From NCBI GenBank assembly GCA_046261875.1, contig JBHENW010000002.1:1-25124 (forward strand): a stretch of 25,124 nucleotides of DNA, read 5' to 3'. Position 1 is the first letter of the stretch. The number at the start of each line of letters is the position of its first letter. Shown here in pieces: positions 16,401 through 23,185 of the stretch. The translations under genes and the position numbers were made by a program. Source of the DNA: JBHENW01 sp046261875. GTDB taxonomy: Bacteria; Acidobacteriota; Thermoanaerobaculia; UBA5066; Gp7-AA6. Below the pieces are notes generated by a model. That model was given only the letters and a program-made list of their open reading frames with translations, ran no database searches and was not told where the DNA came from.

Positions 16401-18211
16401 GCATGGATGCCTCCACCGCGGCAATACTCGGAATGATGATCGCTTATGCCGGTGACTGGGAATACGGCCTGGGCGTCGTGGAACGAGCGATGCAGCTCAA
16501 CCCACATCATCCGGGCTGGTATCGCTATGTCGCCCTGACCGATGCCTACCGCAGGCGTGACTATCGCGGCGCACTGGCAAGCGCACTGAAGGTCAACATG
16601 CCCGGCTACTATTGGCCGCACGCGTTGCTGGCTACTGTCTATGGGCAGCTCGGCGAACAGCAGCGCGCGCGCGCGGCGCTGCGGGAGCTGCACGTGCTGA
16701 TGCCCGACTTCGGCGCGATGGCGCGTGAGGAATTCGGCAAGTGGCATGACGCTGAGCTCACTGAGCATCTGCTCGACGGGCTGCGCAAGGCGGGACTGGA
16801 CGTACCCGAACCGGCACGCGCCGATCCAGCGGCGAAGCGGGAGGCGGCCGTCGCGATCGCTGTCCTTCCGTTCGCCGACATGAGCGCCGCGAAAGACCAG
16901 GAGTACCTCTGCGAGGGGATGGCCGAGGAAATCATGAACGCGCTCGTCCGCGTCGACGGCATCCGCGTCGCGTCGCGGACCTCGACGTTTCAGGCCCGGC
17001 GCCAGGGGGCGGACTTGCCTGCCATCGGCAAGCTGCTTTCCGTGGGGCAGGTCCTCGAGGGCAGCGTGCGGACGGCGGGCGACCGGCTTCGGGTCACCGC
17101 CCAATTGACCGACGTCGCCAGCGGCTACCACCTCTGGTCGCAGCGATTCGACCGCGACGCGGCGGACATCTTCGGCGTCCAGGACGAGATTGCCGCCGGT
17201 GTCGTCGAGGCCGTGAAGGCCCGTCTCTCCCCGGGGGAGCACGCGGTTCCCGCCCGGCCGCAGCCCGCGAACCTCGAGGCTTATCGGAGCTATTTGAAGG
17301 GGCGGCACCTTCGGGGGAAGGAGCACCACGAGGAGGCCCTTCGCGCCTTCGAGGAGGCCGTCCGCCTCGACCCGGCTCACGCTCCCTCGTGGACGGGCCT
17401 CGCGGAGATCACCGTGCTCTCGGCCCACATGGGCATGATCCCGCCTCGCGCCGCCTGCACGGCCGCGAGGAAGGCGCTGGCGACCGCAAGAGAGCTGCAG
17501 GGAGAGTCGGCGGAGGGTCTCCATGTCGAGGCTTTCGCGGCCTTCCTCGAGCGCCGGTGGGAGGCGATGGAGACGACCTGGCGCCGGGCGCTCGAAATCC
17601 AGCCGGATCACGTCCTCGCCCTGGGCTCGTTTGCGATCAGCCTCTGCGCGCGCCAGAAGCTCGACGAGGCCCTGCCTCTCTTCGAACGCGCCCGGGAAGC
17701 CGATCCGCTCGCGTCCTTTCCCTACACCCTCGCCGGATGGGGGCTGCTGATGTGCGGAAAGCCGGAGGAGGCCCTGCGCCACGTCGAGGACGCGCTCACC
17801 TTCGAGAAGGAGGACGCCTCGGCCATCGCGGCGTCGTGCCTGGCGAACGTCGCGTTGGGAAGATTCGACCAAGCGATCGCGGCGGGAGAGCACGGTGTCG
17901 CGGTAGCGCATCGGGCGCCCTTCTTTCTCGGCGTCCTGGGATGGGCGCTCGCCGCGGCGGGCCGGGACGGCGAGGCCCGGGCGGTTCTCGAAGAGTTGAG
18001 AGCCCGGCCGCCAGGGGCGCCCACCGCCGTCTCCGAGGCCTGGCTGCTCGGCGCGCTCGGCGAGATCGACGGCGCGTTCGACGTGCTCGCACGGGCAGAA
18101 GAGGAGCACCAGGGCATCCTGTGCTACACCGGTTTACCCGGCTTCGATTCGCTTCGCGCCGACCCGAGGTTCGGGGCGCTGCTGGAGAGGCTCGGGTTAT
18201 CGTCCGCCTGA
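13442..18211 (+). CDS. Giant Ser/Thr protein kinase with three TolB-like/TPR modules
   Basis: A 1,589-aa protein. The Hanks-type kinase domain (about 12-283) is complete: P-loop G19-A-G-G-M-G24, ATP Lys41 in V-A-I-K, H132-R-D134, D152-F-G, and S-P-E at 190-192. There is no transmembrane helix after it, unlike the PknB/StkP receptor type, so it is probably cytoplasmic. Three modules follow. Each opens with a TolB-N/FlgO-like domain (V-A-V-L-P-F near 305-310, 737-742 and 1139-1144, then E-G-L/M-x-E-E-I) and continues into TPR-like helices. Modules 1 and 2 end alike (L-L-E/D-G-L-R-K-A-G-L) and are true tandem relatives. Module 3 is more divergent and carries canonical TPRs to the C-terminus. Homologous TolB/TPR units usually accompany kinases, cyclases or CadC-like regulators and probably bind partners or ligands. 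Substrates unknown. Confidence 0.9.
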   Translation: MTVSAGTRLGPYEILSPLGAGGMGEVYRARDKKLDRDVAIKVLPQSVAADPDTLARFEREAKAVAALSHPNILSIFDFGAQGGISYAVMELLEGETLRGKLDAGPITQKQAVDYALQVAKGLSAAHEKGIVHRDLKPENLFVTRDGHLKILDFGLAKRVEAVAPGKETSAPTGSGHTEPGTVMGTAGYMSPEQVKGLPVDHRSDIFSFGTILYELLSGKKAFKRDTNAETMAAIMRDEPRDLSESGRNISSALDRIVKHCLEKDRDHRFQSARDIAFNLSEQFSPSATGGPREIAAPISPAGFWVAVLPFKYGGSNADLAALADGLSEEIVTGLSRFRYLSVVSSASAARLKGEAGDERALGAKLGARYVLEGSIRMGGSAVRVSAQLVDTQTGAQLWSESYGRDLQTSSAFAVQDDVAARIVATVADSYGVLVRSIRSAVRQKDDVHLTPLEWQFQYFAYREQITPSAYAELKSRLERAVERDGRQSDLWACLAQIFVDEYAFGFGTDPAALDRALAAARRGVELDRANQFALVALAQTHFFRQDLAAFGPAAERAMALNPLNTDAVGILGLQIVHTGEFERGTAIVRRAMELNANHAGWMHFAPLWEHFHKGEYEQALERANRVDVPGLFWPFLVVASACGHLGRRAEAESAVRDLLALDPEFAAHARSNIGSWHFASGLMEPLLEGLRKAGLSIPATDGSSDPPRRIGTVTAKADRAESGTDSGQARADEGFWVAVLPFKYGGTDASLTALAEGLTEEIVTGLLRFSYLRVVSRGATVDSRSAGKPLGARYVMEGSLRQAGTKLRLAVQLVDTNSGAHLWADNYERAFAPEAVFELQDDLVPRIVSTVADQYGALVHSMSESLRGRSAGEYSAHEAVLRAFGYWERVTPEEHREVREILEAAVARAPGHSDCLAELSLIYWHEYAFGYNPRPDPLGRARAVAQRAVASAPTSHFAHCALATGLFFLKDFLAFRPAAERALALNRMDASTAAILGMMIAYAGDWEYGLGVVERAMQLNPHHPGWYRYVALTDAYRRRDYRGALASALKVNMPGYYWPHALLATVYGQLGEQQRARAALRELHVLMPDFGAMAREEFGKWHDAELTEHLLDGLRKAGLDVPEPARADPAAKREAAVAIAVLPFADMSAAKDQEYLCEGMAEEIMNALVRVDGIRVASRTSTFQARRQGADLPAIGKLLSVGQVLEGSVRTAGDRLRVTAQLTDVASGYHLWSQRFDRDAADIFGVQDEIAAGVVEAVKARLSPGEHAVPARPQPANLEAYRSYLKGRHLRGKEHHEEALRAFEEAVRLDPAHAPSWTGLAEITVLSAHMGMIPPRAACTAARKALATARELQGESAEGLHVEAFAAFLERRWEAMETTWRRALEIQPDHVLALGSFAISLCARQKLDEALPLFERAREADPLASFPYTLAGWGLLMCGKPEEALRHVEDALTFEKEDASAIAASCLANVALGRFDQAIAAGEHGVAVAHRAPFFLGVLGWALAAAGRDGEARAVLEELRARPPGAPTAVSEAWLLGALGEIDGAFDVLARAEEEHQGILCYTGLPGFDSLRADPRFGALLERLGLSSA
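14345..16840 (+). repeat. Tandem duplicated TolB/TPR module inside the kinase gene
   Basis: Unit 1 starts at 14345 and unit 2 at 15641, exactly 1,296 nt (432 codons) apart. The unit starts share a 33-nt perfect direct repeat (14351-14383 and 15647-15679) and a 22-nt one (14421-14442 and 15717-15738). Similarity then falls to protein level only. Both units close with the L-R-K-A-G-L motif. Confidence 0.85.
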
Positions 18212-18270
18212 CTTCCTGATCCCGTGAGCCCTTGCGGGTCCGGGAATTCGCTTTATGCCCGGCGCGAGTC

Positions 18271-18591
18271 TCAGAACATCATCACGCCCTTCGTCGTGGT
18301 CGTCTGATCGCACTTCTCGCACCCCCCGGACTTGATGCAGTCCACGTTGACGCCGCCGGGGATCTTGGTGGTTTTCGGCTGGCAGTCCGGCTTGTTCGGC
18401 TCGGCCTTGGTGCACCGGCAGGTCACGCTCGTCGTGACACCCAGGCCGCCCCCGATCTGTCGGGCGATGAGGATGACGCTGGACGTGACCAGGACCTCCC
18501 CGGGCTTGAGGTCGATCCGTACGCTTCGGGGATCAGACTCGGTTCGCCCCTGGTGGGGTTTGCGGGGGCGCGCGGGAGCGGAGCGTTTCAT
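18271..18591 (-). CDS. Small Cys-rich protein of unknown function
   Basis: A 106-aa protein starting M-K-R-S-A-P-A-R-P-R; the minus-strand AAGGAG about 9 nt upstream decides this ATG over one 30 codons earlier. The first third is basic and Pro/Arg-rich. The middle (30-55) is aliphatic (G-E-V-L-V-T-S-S-V-I-L-I-A-R-Q-I-G-G-G-L). The C-terminal third has six cysteines spaced C58-x-C60-x9-C70-x14-C85-x5-C91-x2-C94, ending in a Thr run and G-V-M-M-F. There is no signal peptide. The Cys pattern could bind metal or be a substrate for a peptide-modifying enzyme, but no modification enzyme is nearby. Not recognised. Confidence 0.6.
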   Translation of the reverse strand: MKRSAPARPRKPHQGRTESDPRSVRIDLKPGEVLVTSSVILIARQIGGGLGVTTSVTCRCTKAEPNKPDCQPKTTKIPGGVNVDCIKSGGCEKCDQTTTTKGVMMF

Positions 18592-18608
18592 CGGAGGTCT
18601 CCTTTCGC

Positions 18609-19220
18609 TTGGCCGGCCGCGAAACCGATGCGGCGGCTGCAAGGCTAGTATCTCGCCGCAGAACGGTATCGGCCGAGGCAAAGGACCTGGCTTCCGTCAT
18701 CTCGCATCCCGCGGTTCCGCTCGCGCTGGCGGTGGCGCTCGGCCCGAGCCGCGTCCCGGCCGCGCTGGCAGTCGTCGGATGCGCGGCCAGCATCCTTCCC
18801 GACGTGGATTCCCTGGGCTTCGCGGCGGGAATCCCGTACGGTCACCCCTTCGGCCATCGCGGCTTCACCCATTCGATCTTTTTCGGATTCCTCACCGCGC
18901 TCGCGTGCCTTCCGTTCGCCGGGAGGCTCGGCGCCTCCCCGGCGGTCACTTTCGCCTTCGTTTTCCTGAGCACCTGTTCTCACGGAATCCTCGACGCCAT
19001 GACGACCGGTGGACTCGGAGTCGCCTTTTTGAGCCCCTTTTCGAACTCGCGGTGCTTCCTGCCGTGGCGATCCATCCTGGTGTCGCCCATCGGCGTCGAG
19101 CCGTTCTTCTCCCGTTACGGCCTGCGCGTGTTGTGGTCGGAGATCCTCTGGGTGTGGGCGCCCTCGGGGCTTCTCGCCCTGCTCGGGGTGGCGGGTCGGG
19201 CTATCCTGAGGATCCTGTAG
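18609..19220 (+). CDS. YdjM/DUF457-type membrane-bound metal-dependent hydrolase
   Basis: Up to 203 aa. The signature motifs of the YdjM-like inner-membrane hydrolases are in order: L-P-D-V-D (63-67), G-H-R-G-F-T-H-S (82-89), S-H-G-I-L-D-A (124-130), and the segment G-V-A-F-L-S-P-F-S-N-S-R-C-F-L-P-W. The His and Asp residues are predicted metal ligands and the rest is mostly hydrophobic, with about four to five membrane helices. In other bacteria the family is linked to the SOS response or membrane turnover, but substrates are not firmly known. The start is uncertain: TTG at 18609 gives the longest form; a TAGTAT at 18646-18651 hints at a later start near codon 20-30. It is convergent with the next gene at 19249 and divergent from the one at 18591. 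Confidence 0.83.
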   Translation: MAGRETDAAAARLVSRRRTVSAEAKDLASVISHPAVPLALAVALGPSRVPAALAVVGCAASILPDVDSLGFAAGIPYGHPFGHRGFTHSIFFGFLTALACLPFAGRLGASPAVTFAFVFLSTCSHGILDAMTTGGLGVAFLSPFSNSRCFLPWRSILVSPIGVEPFFSRYGLRVLWSEILWVWAPSGLLALLGVAGRAILRIL

Positions 19221-19248
19221 CCGACCCCTCGGAGGCGGCCGAAGAGGG

Positions 19249-19557
19249 CTACGTCTTCGCGGCCGCCCCGGCTTCCTCCGAAGCCGCCGCCAATCTCTTC
19301 TCTTTCTTGAGCTGAATCTTCTCCATGATGGCCGCGATCCGCGCGTTCTTCAGCCGGCCGCACTGGAAAAAAAGGTCGGCGAGGATGCCGTTCTCGAGCT
19401 CGCGGATGGGGATTCCTTCACACGCGTTGACCGCGGCCGCGGTTCGCCGGGCGTTGGGCGGCTCCTGGCAGGAGCCGACGGGCGTACCGTCCGCGGTCGT
19501 CACGTGGCAACCGTTCGCGATCCAGGGGGCGGGAGTGTGGGGGCGGGGAGGCCTCAT
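19249..19557 (-). CDS. Hypothetical small protein with four Cys and a basic C-terminal helix
   Basis: A 102-aa protein beginning M-R-P-P-R-P-H-T-P-A-P-W-I-A-N-G-C. Cysteines are at 17, 30, 46 and 66. Residues 37-80 look helical (R-T-A-A-A-V-N-A-C-E, then E-L-E-N-G-I-L-A-D-L-F-F-Q-C-G-R-L-K-N). The C-terminal 25 residues are a Lys/Glu/Ala-rich helix. An AAGGCGAG on the minus strand about 6 nt upstream may serve as ribosome-binding site. Wobble positions look GC-rich as expected of a coding frame here. No signal peptide and no recognised domain. Confidence 0.5.
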   Translation of the reverse strand: MRPPRPHTPAPWIANGCHVTTADGTPVGSCQEPPNARRTAAAVNACEGIPIRELENGILADLFFQCGRLKNARIAAIMEKIQLKKEKRLAAASEEAGAAAKT

Positions 19558-19673
19558 GGGTTCTCGCCTTTCCCTTCAAGCCTATACCGGTCATCTCCCA
19601 GCGGGGTAGATCCGGCTTTCCGGGCTTCCAGAGATGGCGATTCGCTCGATCCGACTGTTCCGCCGCGCGGGTT

Positions 19674-19685
19674 TTCGCTATCCTT
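19674..19685 (+). promoter_or_regulatory. Candidate -10 region for the secreted protein gene
   Basis: TTCGCTATCCTT is identical over 12 nt to the -10 region of the tRNA-Gly promoter. Upstream, CTGTTC (19655-19660) at 18-nt spacing is a weak -35. The resulting 5' leader would be about 90 nt. Confidence 0.37.
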
Positions 19686-19781
19686 TGCGCTGATCTCTCA
19701 ATTCCGCTGGCATGAAACGAGAATACAGGGAGCCCGACGCGGGCCTACCCGCGCCGATTTAGAAACTTTGGAGGACATTCC

Positions 19782-21248
19782 ATGCGATATCTGACCAGAT
19801 TGGGGACAGCTCTTTCCCTTGCTGGCCTGCTCGCGGCAAGCGCGCTGGCAGCCCAGCCCGCGGCGAAAGACATTCCGTTGAAGAACTGGGACGTTCCCAG
19901 CCTCGCGGAAGCGTCCGGCGAGCTCCGGAAGCTCGTTGACATCTCGCCGGGCATCGCGTTCGTCGCGGTCACGCCATGCCGGATGGTGGATACCCGCAAC
20001 ACTCCGGGACCGTACGGCGGGCCGAAGTTCACGGCCGGCGAAGGTCGCGACTTCGACCTCAATAACCACCCGACGTGCACCGGGATCCCGGCGGGCGTCG
20101 ATGCGTACTCGCTCAACTTCACGGTGACCGGCACCGATGGCGTCGGCTTCCTCGCGGTCTACCCGACGGGGAGCCCCTTCCCTGGAGTGTCCACGCTGAA
20201 CTACACCGGCGTCAACGACCAGATCGCCAACGCGGCGATCGTTCCCGCGGGCACCGGCGGCAGCATCCACGTGGACGCTGGGGTCTCCGGAACGCACGTC
20301 ATCATCGACATCAACGGCTACTTCACCAACGAGTACAACAACAACGTCGGTTTCCAGGCGATCGGCAACATCGCGCCGGGACAGATGGGCCTCTTCAACA
20401 ACATGAGTGTTGCCGCCAACGCGTGGGGGGTCGTCGGCCTCATCGCCGGAGCCGGGACCGGCTCTCTCTCCGCCGGCGTCAAGGGCGTCTCGGGTCTCGA
20501 GCCCGTCGTCGTCTCCGGTGAGCCGTCGGCCGGCGTCATGGGTCTCTCGCGCACCGAGAACGGTGTTTACGGGATCACGACGACGGGGACCGGCGTGGTC
20601 GGCCACATGCACGGTCCGGCCGGCCAGGACTTCGGAGCCGGGAGGCTGGCCTTCGACAACGGCGGGACGCGGTACGGCGTGTATTCGGAAGGGAACGCGC
20701 ACGTCCAGGGGAACTTCACCGCGAGCGGGACCAAGGCGTTCGTGCAGCCGCACCCGCTCGATGCGTCCAAGGAGATCCGCTACATCGCGCTCGAGTCCCC
20801 CACGCCGGAGATCTACTTCCGCGGCACGGCTCAGGTCGAGCAGGGCCTCAGCCGCATCCACGTGCCGGAACATTTCCGTCTGGTGGCGCGACCGGGGACG
20901 TACTCGACGCTCGTGACCCCCGTGGGCGCCATGGCGACGGTGGCGGTCGTTTCCGAGGACGATACGGGCATCGTCATCCGGGCCTCACGCAACGTAAAGG
21001 TTCATTACGTCGTCTACGCCGAGCGCGACGGCTTCGCCGACATGACGCCGATCACGGATAACGTCCATTTCCGGCCGAACGCGAAGGGTGAGATGGGAGC
21101 CGGGCTCTCCGATTACCAGCGGCAGATCCTGATCCGCAACGGAACACTCAACGCCGACGGCACCGTCAACTCCGAGACGGCGGACCGTCTCGGGTGGAAG
21201 ATCGACTCGCGGAAGGGGCACCCGGCGCAGGCCGCGCCCAAGAACTAG
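19782..21248 (+). CDS. Secreted surface protein with PCRxVDTR domain and Gly-Val repeat region
   Basis: A 488-aa exported protein with a clean signal peptide (R-Y-L-T-R-L-G-T-A-L-S-L-A-G-L-L-A..., cleavage near A-L-A-A-Q at 21-25) and a strong GGAGG ribosome-binding site 8 nt upstream. Domain 1 (about 58-182) opens with V-T-P-C-R-M-V-D-T-R and closes with H-V-I-I-D-I-N-G-Y-F, matching the N-terminal domain of the protein at 8875-11244. The middle (about 210-305) has repeated G-V-x-G-L/V/I turns spaced about 10-18 residues, suggesting a beta-helix-like stalk. The C-terminal part from K-A-F-V-Q-P-H-P-L-D (318-327) through P-E-I-Y-F-R-G-T-A resembles the conserved end domain of large bacterial surface or tail-fibre-like proteins. 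Probably extracellular or cell-envelope; role unknown. Confidence 0.82.
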   Translation: MRYLTRLGTALSLAGLLAASALAAQPAAKDIPLKNWDVPSLAEASGELRKLVDISPGIAFVAVTPCRMVDTRNTPGPYGGPKFTAGEGRDFDLNNHPTCTGIPAGVDAYSLNFTVTGTDGVGFLAVYPTGSPFPGVSTLNYTGVNDQIANAAIVPAGTGGSIHVDAGVSGTHVIIDINGYFTNEYNNNVGFQAIGNIAPGQMGLFNNMSVAANAWGVVGLIAGAGTGSLSAGVKGVSGLEPVVVSGEPSAGVMGLSRTENGVYGITTTGTGVVGHMHGPAGQDFGAGRLAFDNGGTRYGVYSEGNAHVQGNFTASGTKAFVQPHPLDASKEIRYIALESPTPEIYFRGTAQVEQGLSRIHVPEHFRLVARPGTYSTLVTPVGAMATVAVVSEDDTGIVIRASRNVKVHYVVYAERDGFADMTPITDNVHFRPNAKGEMGAGLSDYQRQILIRNGTLNADGTVNSETADRLGWKIDSRKGHPAQAAPKN

Positions 21249-21270
21249 CGGCGCCCTCTTTATTTCGCTG

Positions 21271-21300
21271 AAGGCCGCGGCATGCGCCGCGGCCTTTCTT
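21271..21300. terminator. Bidirectional Rho-independent terminator
   Basis: A perfect 11-bp stem AAGGCCGCGGC (21271-21281) / GCCGCGGCCTT (21286-21296) with a 4-nt loop, followed by TCTTATTT. On the opposite strand the stem follows the stop of the binding-protein gene by 2 nt and leads into an AT-rich tract (CAGCGAAATAAAG). It serves both convergent transcripts. Confidence 0.9.
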
Positions 21301-22375
21301 ATTTCGCGCTCCGGCTGCCCGGCCTGTACTCCCAGGCCGTCTGGGCCGCGGCCCCGTCGGCGAACCGCGTATCCACGTACTCCGAGAACTCGATTGAGCG
21401 GTCCAGAACGCCGGTCTCGATCATCAGGTCGCGCACCATGTCGAAGTCCGGCTTGCGCGGCGCGAGCCGCGTGTAGATGACCCGGTCGAGCGGCTTCGTC
21501 AGGGCGTGGCGGAGGAGCTCCGGAGGCTGCCGGAAGTAATAGCGGCCGACGAAGTCGGCGGCGTGCTCGCGGTGCTCCCGTCCCTCGTCGAGCCAGAGAC
21601 CGGAGCGGGCTATCCCGTCCACGAGGGTCTGCACGGCCTGCGGCCTCTTCGCGATGACGTCCTCGCGCACGACCACGACGCAGGACATGTAGTCGGGCCA
21701 GTACTCCCGGGCATGGAAGAGGACCCGCCCGAAACCTCCGATCTCCGCCTGCGAGGGATAAGGCTCGCCCATGGAGAAGGCGTCGATGGCGCGCGCGGCC
21801 AGCGCGCCGGCGACGTCGGGAGGCGCCATCTCGACGAGCTCGACGTCGGAGGCCGAGATCGCGTGCTGTTTGAGGGCCTTGAACACGATGAGCCGCTCGT
21901 CGGAGAAGCGGCTCGGGATCGCGACGACGCGACCGCGCAGGTCGGCGACGGACCGGATCGGCCCGTCGCTGCGGACGACCACGGCGCTGCCGTAGCGGTG
22001 GCCCAGATAGACGATGCGGATCGGGACGCCCTGGGCCTTCAAGGCGATCGCCATCGGGGCGACCATGAAACCCACCTGCATCCGGTTGGAGATCAGCGCC
22101 TCCTTGATCTCCGGGAAGCCCTGGAACATCCGCGGGATGAAGATGTTCCCGTCGAGCGAATAGCGCGAAATGAAGTCGGTCACCGGGCAGGTCAGGTGGC
22201 AGGTGACGGGGATGTACGCGACGGTCAGCTTGCGCTCTTCCTCGGGAAGGTAGGCGTTGAAGACCGTGGACCAGTCCACGTTCCACGTCAGGTGCGCGGC
22301 CGACACGACGCCCGTCCAGAGAAGCGCGCCGATGGCCAGCCGCCGCGCGCCGCGTCCCGGACCGGAGAGGGTCAT
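21299..22375 (-). CDS. ABC transporter substrate-binding protein, NrtA/SsuA/TauA-like (NMT1 superfamily)
   Basis: A 358-aa periplasmic binding protein. The N-terminus has an Arg-rich start and hydrophobic segment (about 12-27) for export. The type II binding fold is indicated by L-T-V-A-Y-I-P-V-T-C-H-L-T-C (50-63), F-Q-G-F-P-E-I-K-E-A-L (84-94), V-A-P-M-A-I-A-L (105-112), I-V-Y-L-G-H-R-Y-G-S and D-L-R-G-R-V-V-A-I-P-S-R-F-S. The close C59-H-L-T-C63 pair near the presumed ligand cleft is unlike taurine or sulfonate binders and may hold a metal or disulfide. The start overlaps the preceding permease stop as ATGA. The ligand cannot be named from sequence; nitrate, sulfonate, pyrimidine-like or other small organic ligands all occur in this superfamily. 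Confidence 0.85.
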   Translation of the reverse strand: MTLSGPGRGARRLAIGALLWTGVVSAAHLTWNVDWSTVFNAYLPEEERKLTVAYIPVTCHLTCPVTDFISRYSLDGNIFIPRMFQGFPEIKEALISNRMQVGFMVAPMAIALKAQGVPIRIVYLGHRYGSAVVVRSDGPIRSVADLRGRVVAIPSRFSDERLIVFKALKQHAISASDVELVEMAPPDVAGALAARAIDAFSMGEPYPSQAEIGGFGRVLFHAREYWPDYMSCVVVVREDVIAKRPQAVQTLVDGIARSGLWLDEGREHREHAADFVGRYYFRQPPELLRHALTKPLDRVIYTRLAPRKPDFDMVRDLMIETGVLDRSIEFSEYVDTRFADGAAAQTAWEYRPGSRSAK

Positions 22376-23184
22376 TCCGTCCGGAATCCCCAGCGCAGGG
22401 CGCGCAGCCGCTCCATCCGTAGCATCATCACGTTCAACCCGAGGCCGATGAGTCCGATCAACAGCATGGCCGCCACGACGAGATCGTAGCGTTTCCCGGC
22501 GTTGCGCGCGTCGATGACGAGATAGCCCAGACCCGAGTTCACCGCGATCATCTCGGCCGCGACGACGACGACCCATGCGACCCCCAGCGCGATCCGCAAC
22601 CCCGTCAGGACGTTGGGGAGCGCCCCCGGAAAGATGACGCGGGCGAAGAGGGCGAGCGGAGAGAGGCCGAAGTTCCTCCCGGCGGCCAGGTGGGTCACCG
22701 AGATGTTGCGCACCCCGTTCATCGTCGCGACGAGCACGGGAAAGAGCGAGGCGAGGAAGATCAGGAAGATCGTCGCCACGTTGCCGACCCCGAACAGCAC
22801 GATCGCGACGGGGATCCAGGCGAGCGGGCTGATGGGGCGGAGAAGCTGGATCAGGGGGTTCGCGGCGGCGGCCGCGCTCTCGTTCCAGCCGAGAAAGGCG
22901 CCGAGGGGGATGCCGATGGCGAGGGCCAGCCCGTAGCCGGCCGCGACGCGCATCAGGGAATCGGAGATGTAGGACCACAGGAGCCCCTTCTCGGCGAGCT
23001 CGCGCACTCCGGCGACGACCGCGAGGGGACCCGGGAAGACGTCGGTGGCGCTCAGTTTCACCGCGGCCTGCCAGATCCCGAGCAGAGCGGCTGCCGAAAG
23101 AGCGGGCCAGAAAACCCGCTCGAACGGCCAGACGGGACGGGCGGCGGGCGAGGCCTTCTCGGGCGCGTTCCCGGTCCCTGTCAT
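22372..23184 (-). CDS. ABC transporter permease (SsuC/TauC/NrtB family), second copy
   Basis: A 270-aa BPD-type inner-membrane permease with about six helices. The cytoplasmic EAA-like loop that contacts the ATPase is visible in the region H-L-A-A-G-R-N-F-G-L-S through F-P-G-A-L-P-N-V-L-T-G-L-R. A-W-V-V-V-V-A-A-E-M-I-A-V-N-S-G-L-G follows, a family hallmark. It starts 1 nt after the ATPase stop and overlaps the binding-protein start by 4 nt. It is clearly paralogous to the permease at 23962-24813, sharing S-P-L-A-W-I-P, M-N-x-V-R-N, I-D-A-R-N-A-G-x-R-Y-D-L-V-V-A and the R-W-G-F end. Confidence 0.92.
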   Translation of the reverse strand: MTGTGNAPEKASPAARPVWPFERVFWPALSAAALLGIWQAAVKLSATDVFPGPLAVVAGVRELAEKGLLWSYISDSLMRVAAGYGLALAIGIPLGAFLGWNESAAAAANPLIQLLRPISPLAWIPVAIVLFGVGNVATIFLIFLASLFPVLVATMNGVRNISVTHLAAGRNFGLSPLALFARVIFPGALPNVLTGLRIALGVAWVVVVAAEMIAVNSGLGYLVIDARNAGKRYDLVVAAMLLIGLIGLGLNVMMLRMERLRALRWGFRTE

Positions 23185-23185
23185 C

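Noticed and set aside
15893..18109. 738-codon minus-strand frame inside the kinase gene
   Set aside because: No motifs, Arg/Gly-rich composition and mirrored codon bias; a shadow of the kinase frame.
18240..18262. Terminator between the kinase and the 106-aa gene (CCGGG...CCCGG)
   Set aside because: Only 5 bp with a 13-nt loop and no T-run on either side.
21506..22489. 327-codon + strand frame across the binding protein
   Set aside because: No motifs and antisense to a complete NMT1-type binding protein.
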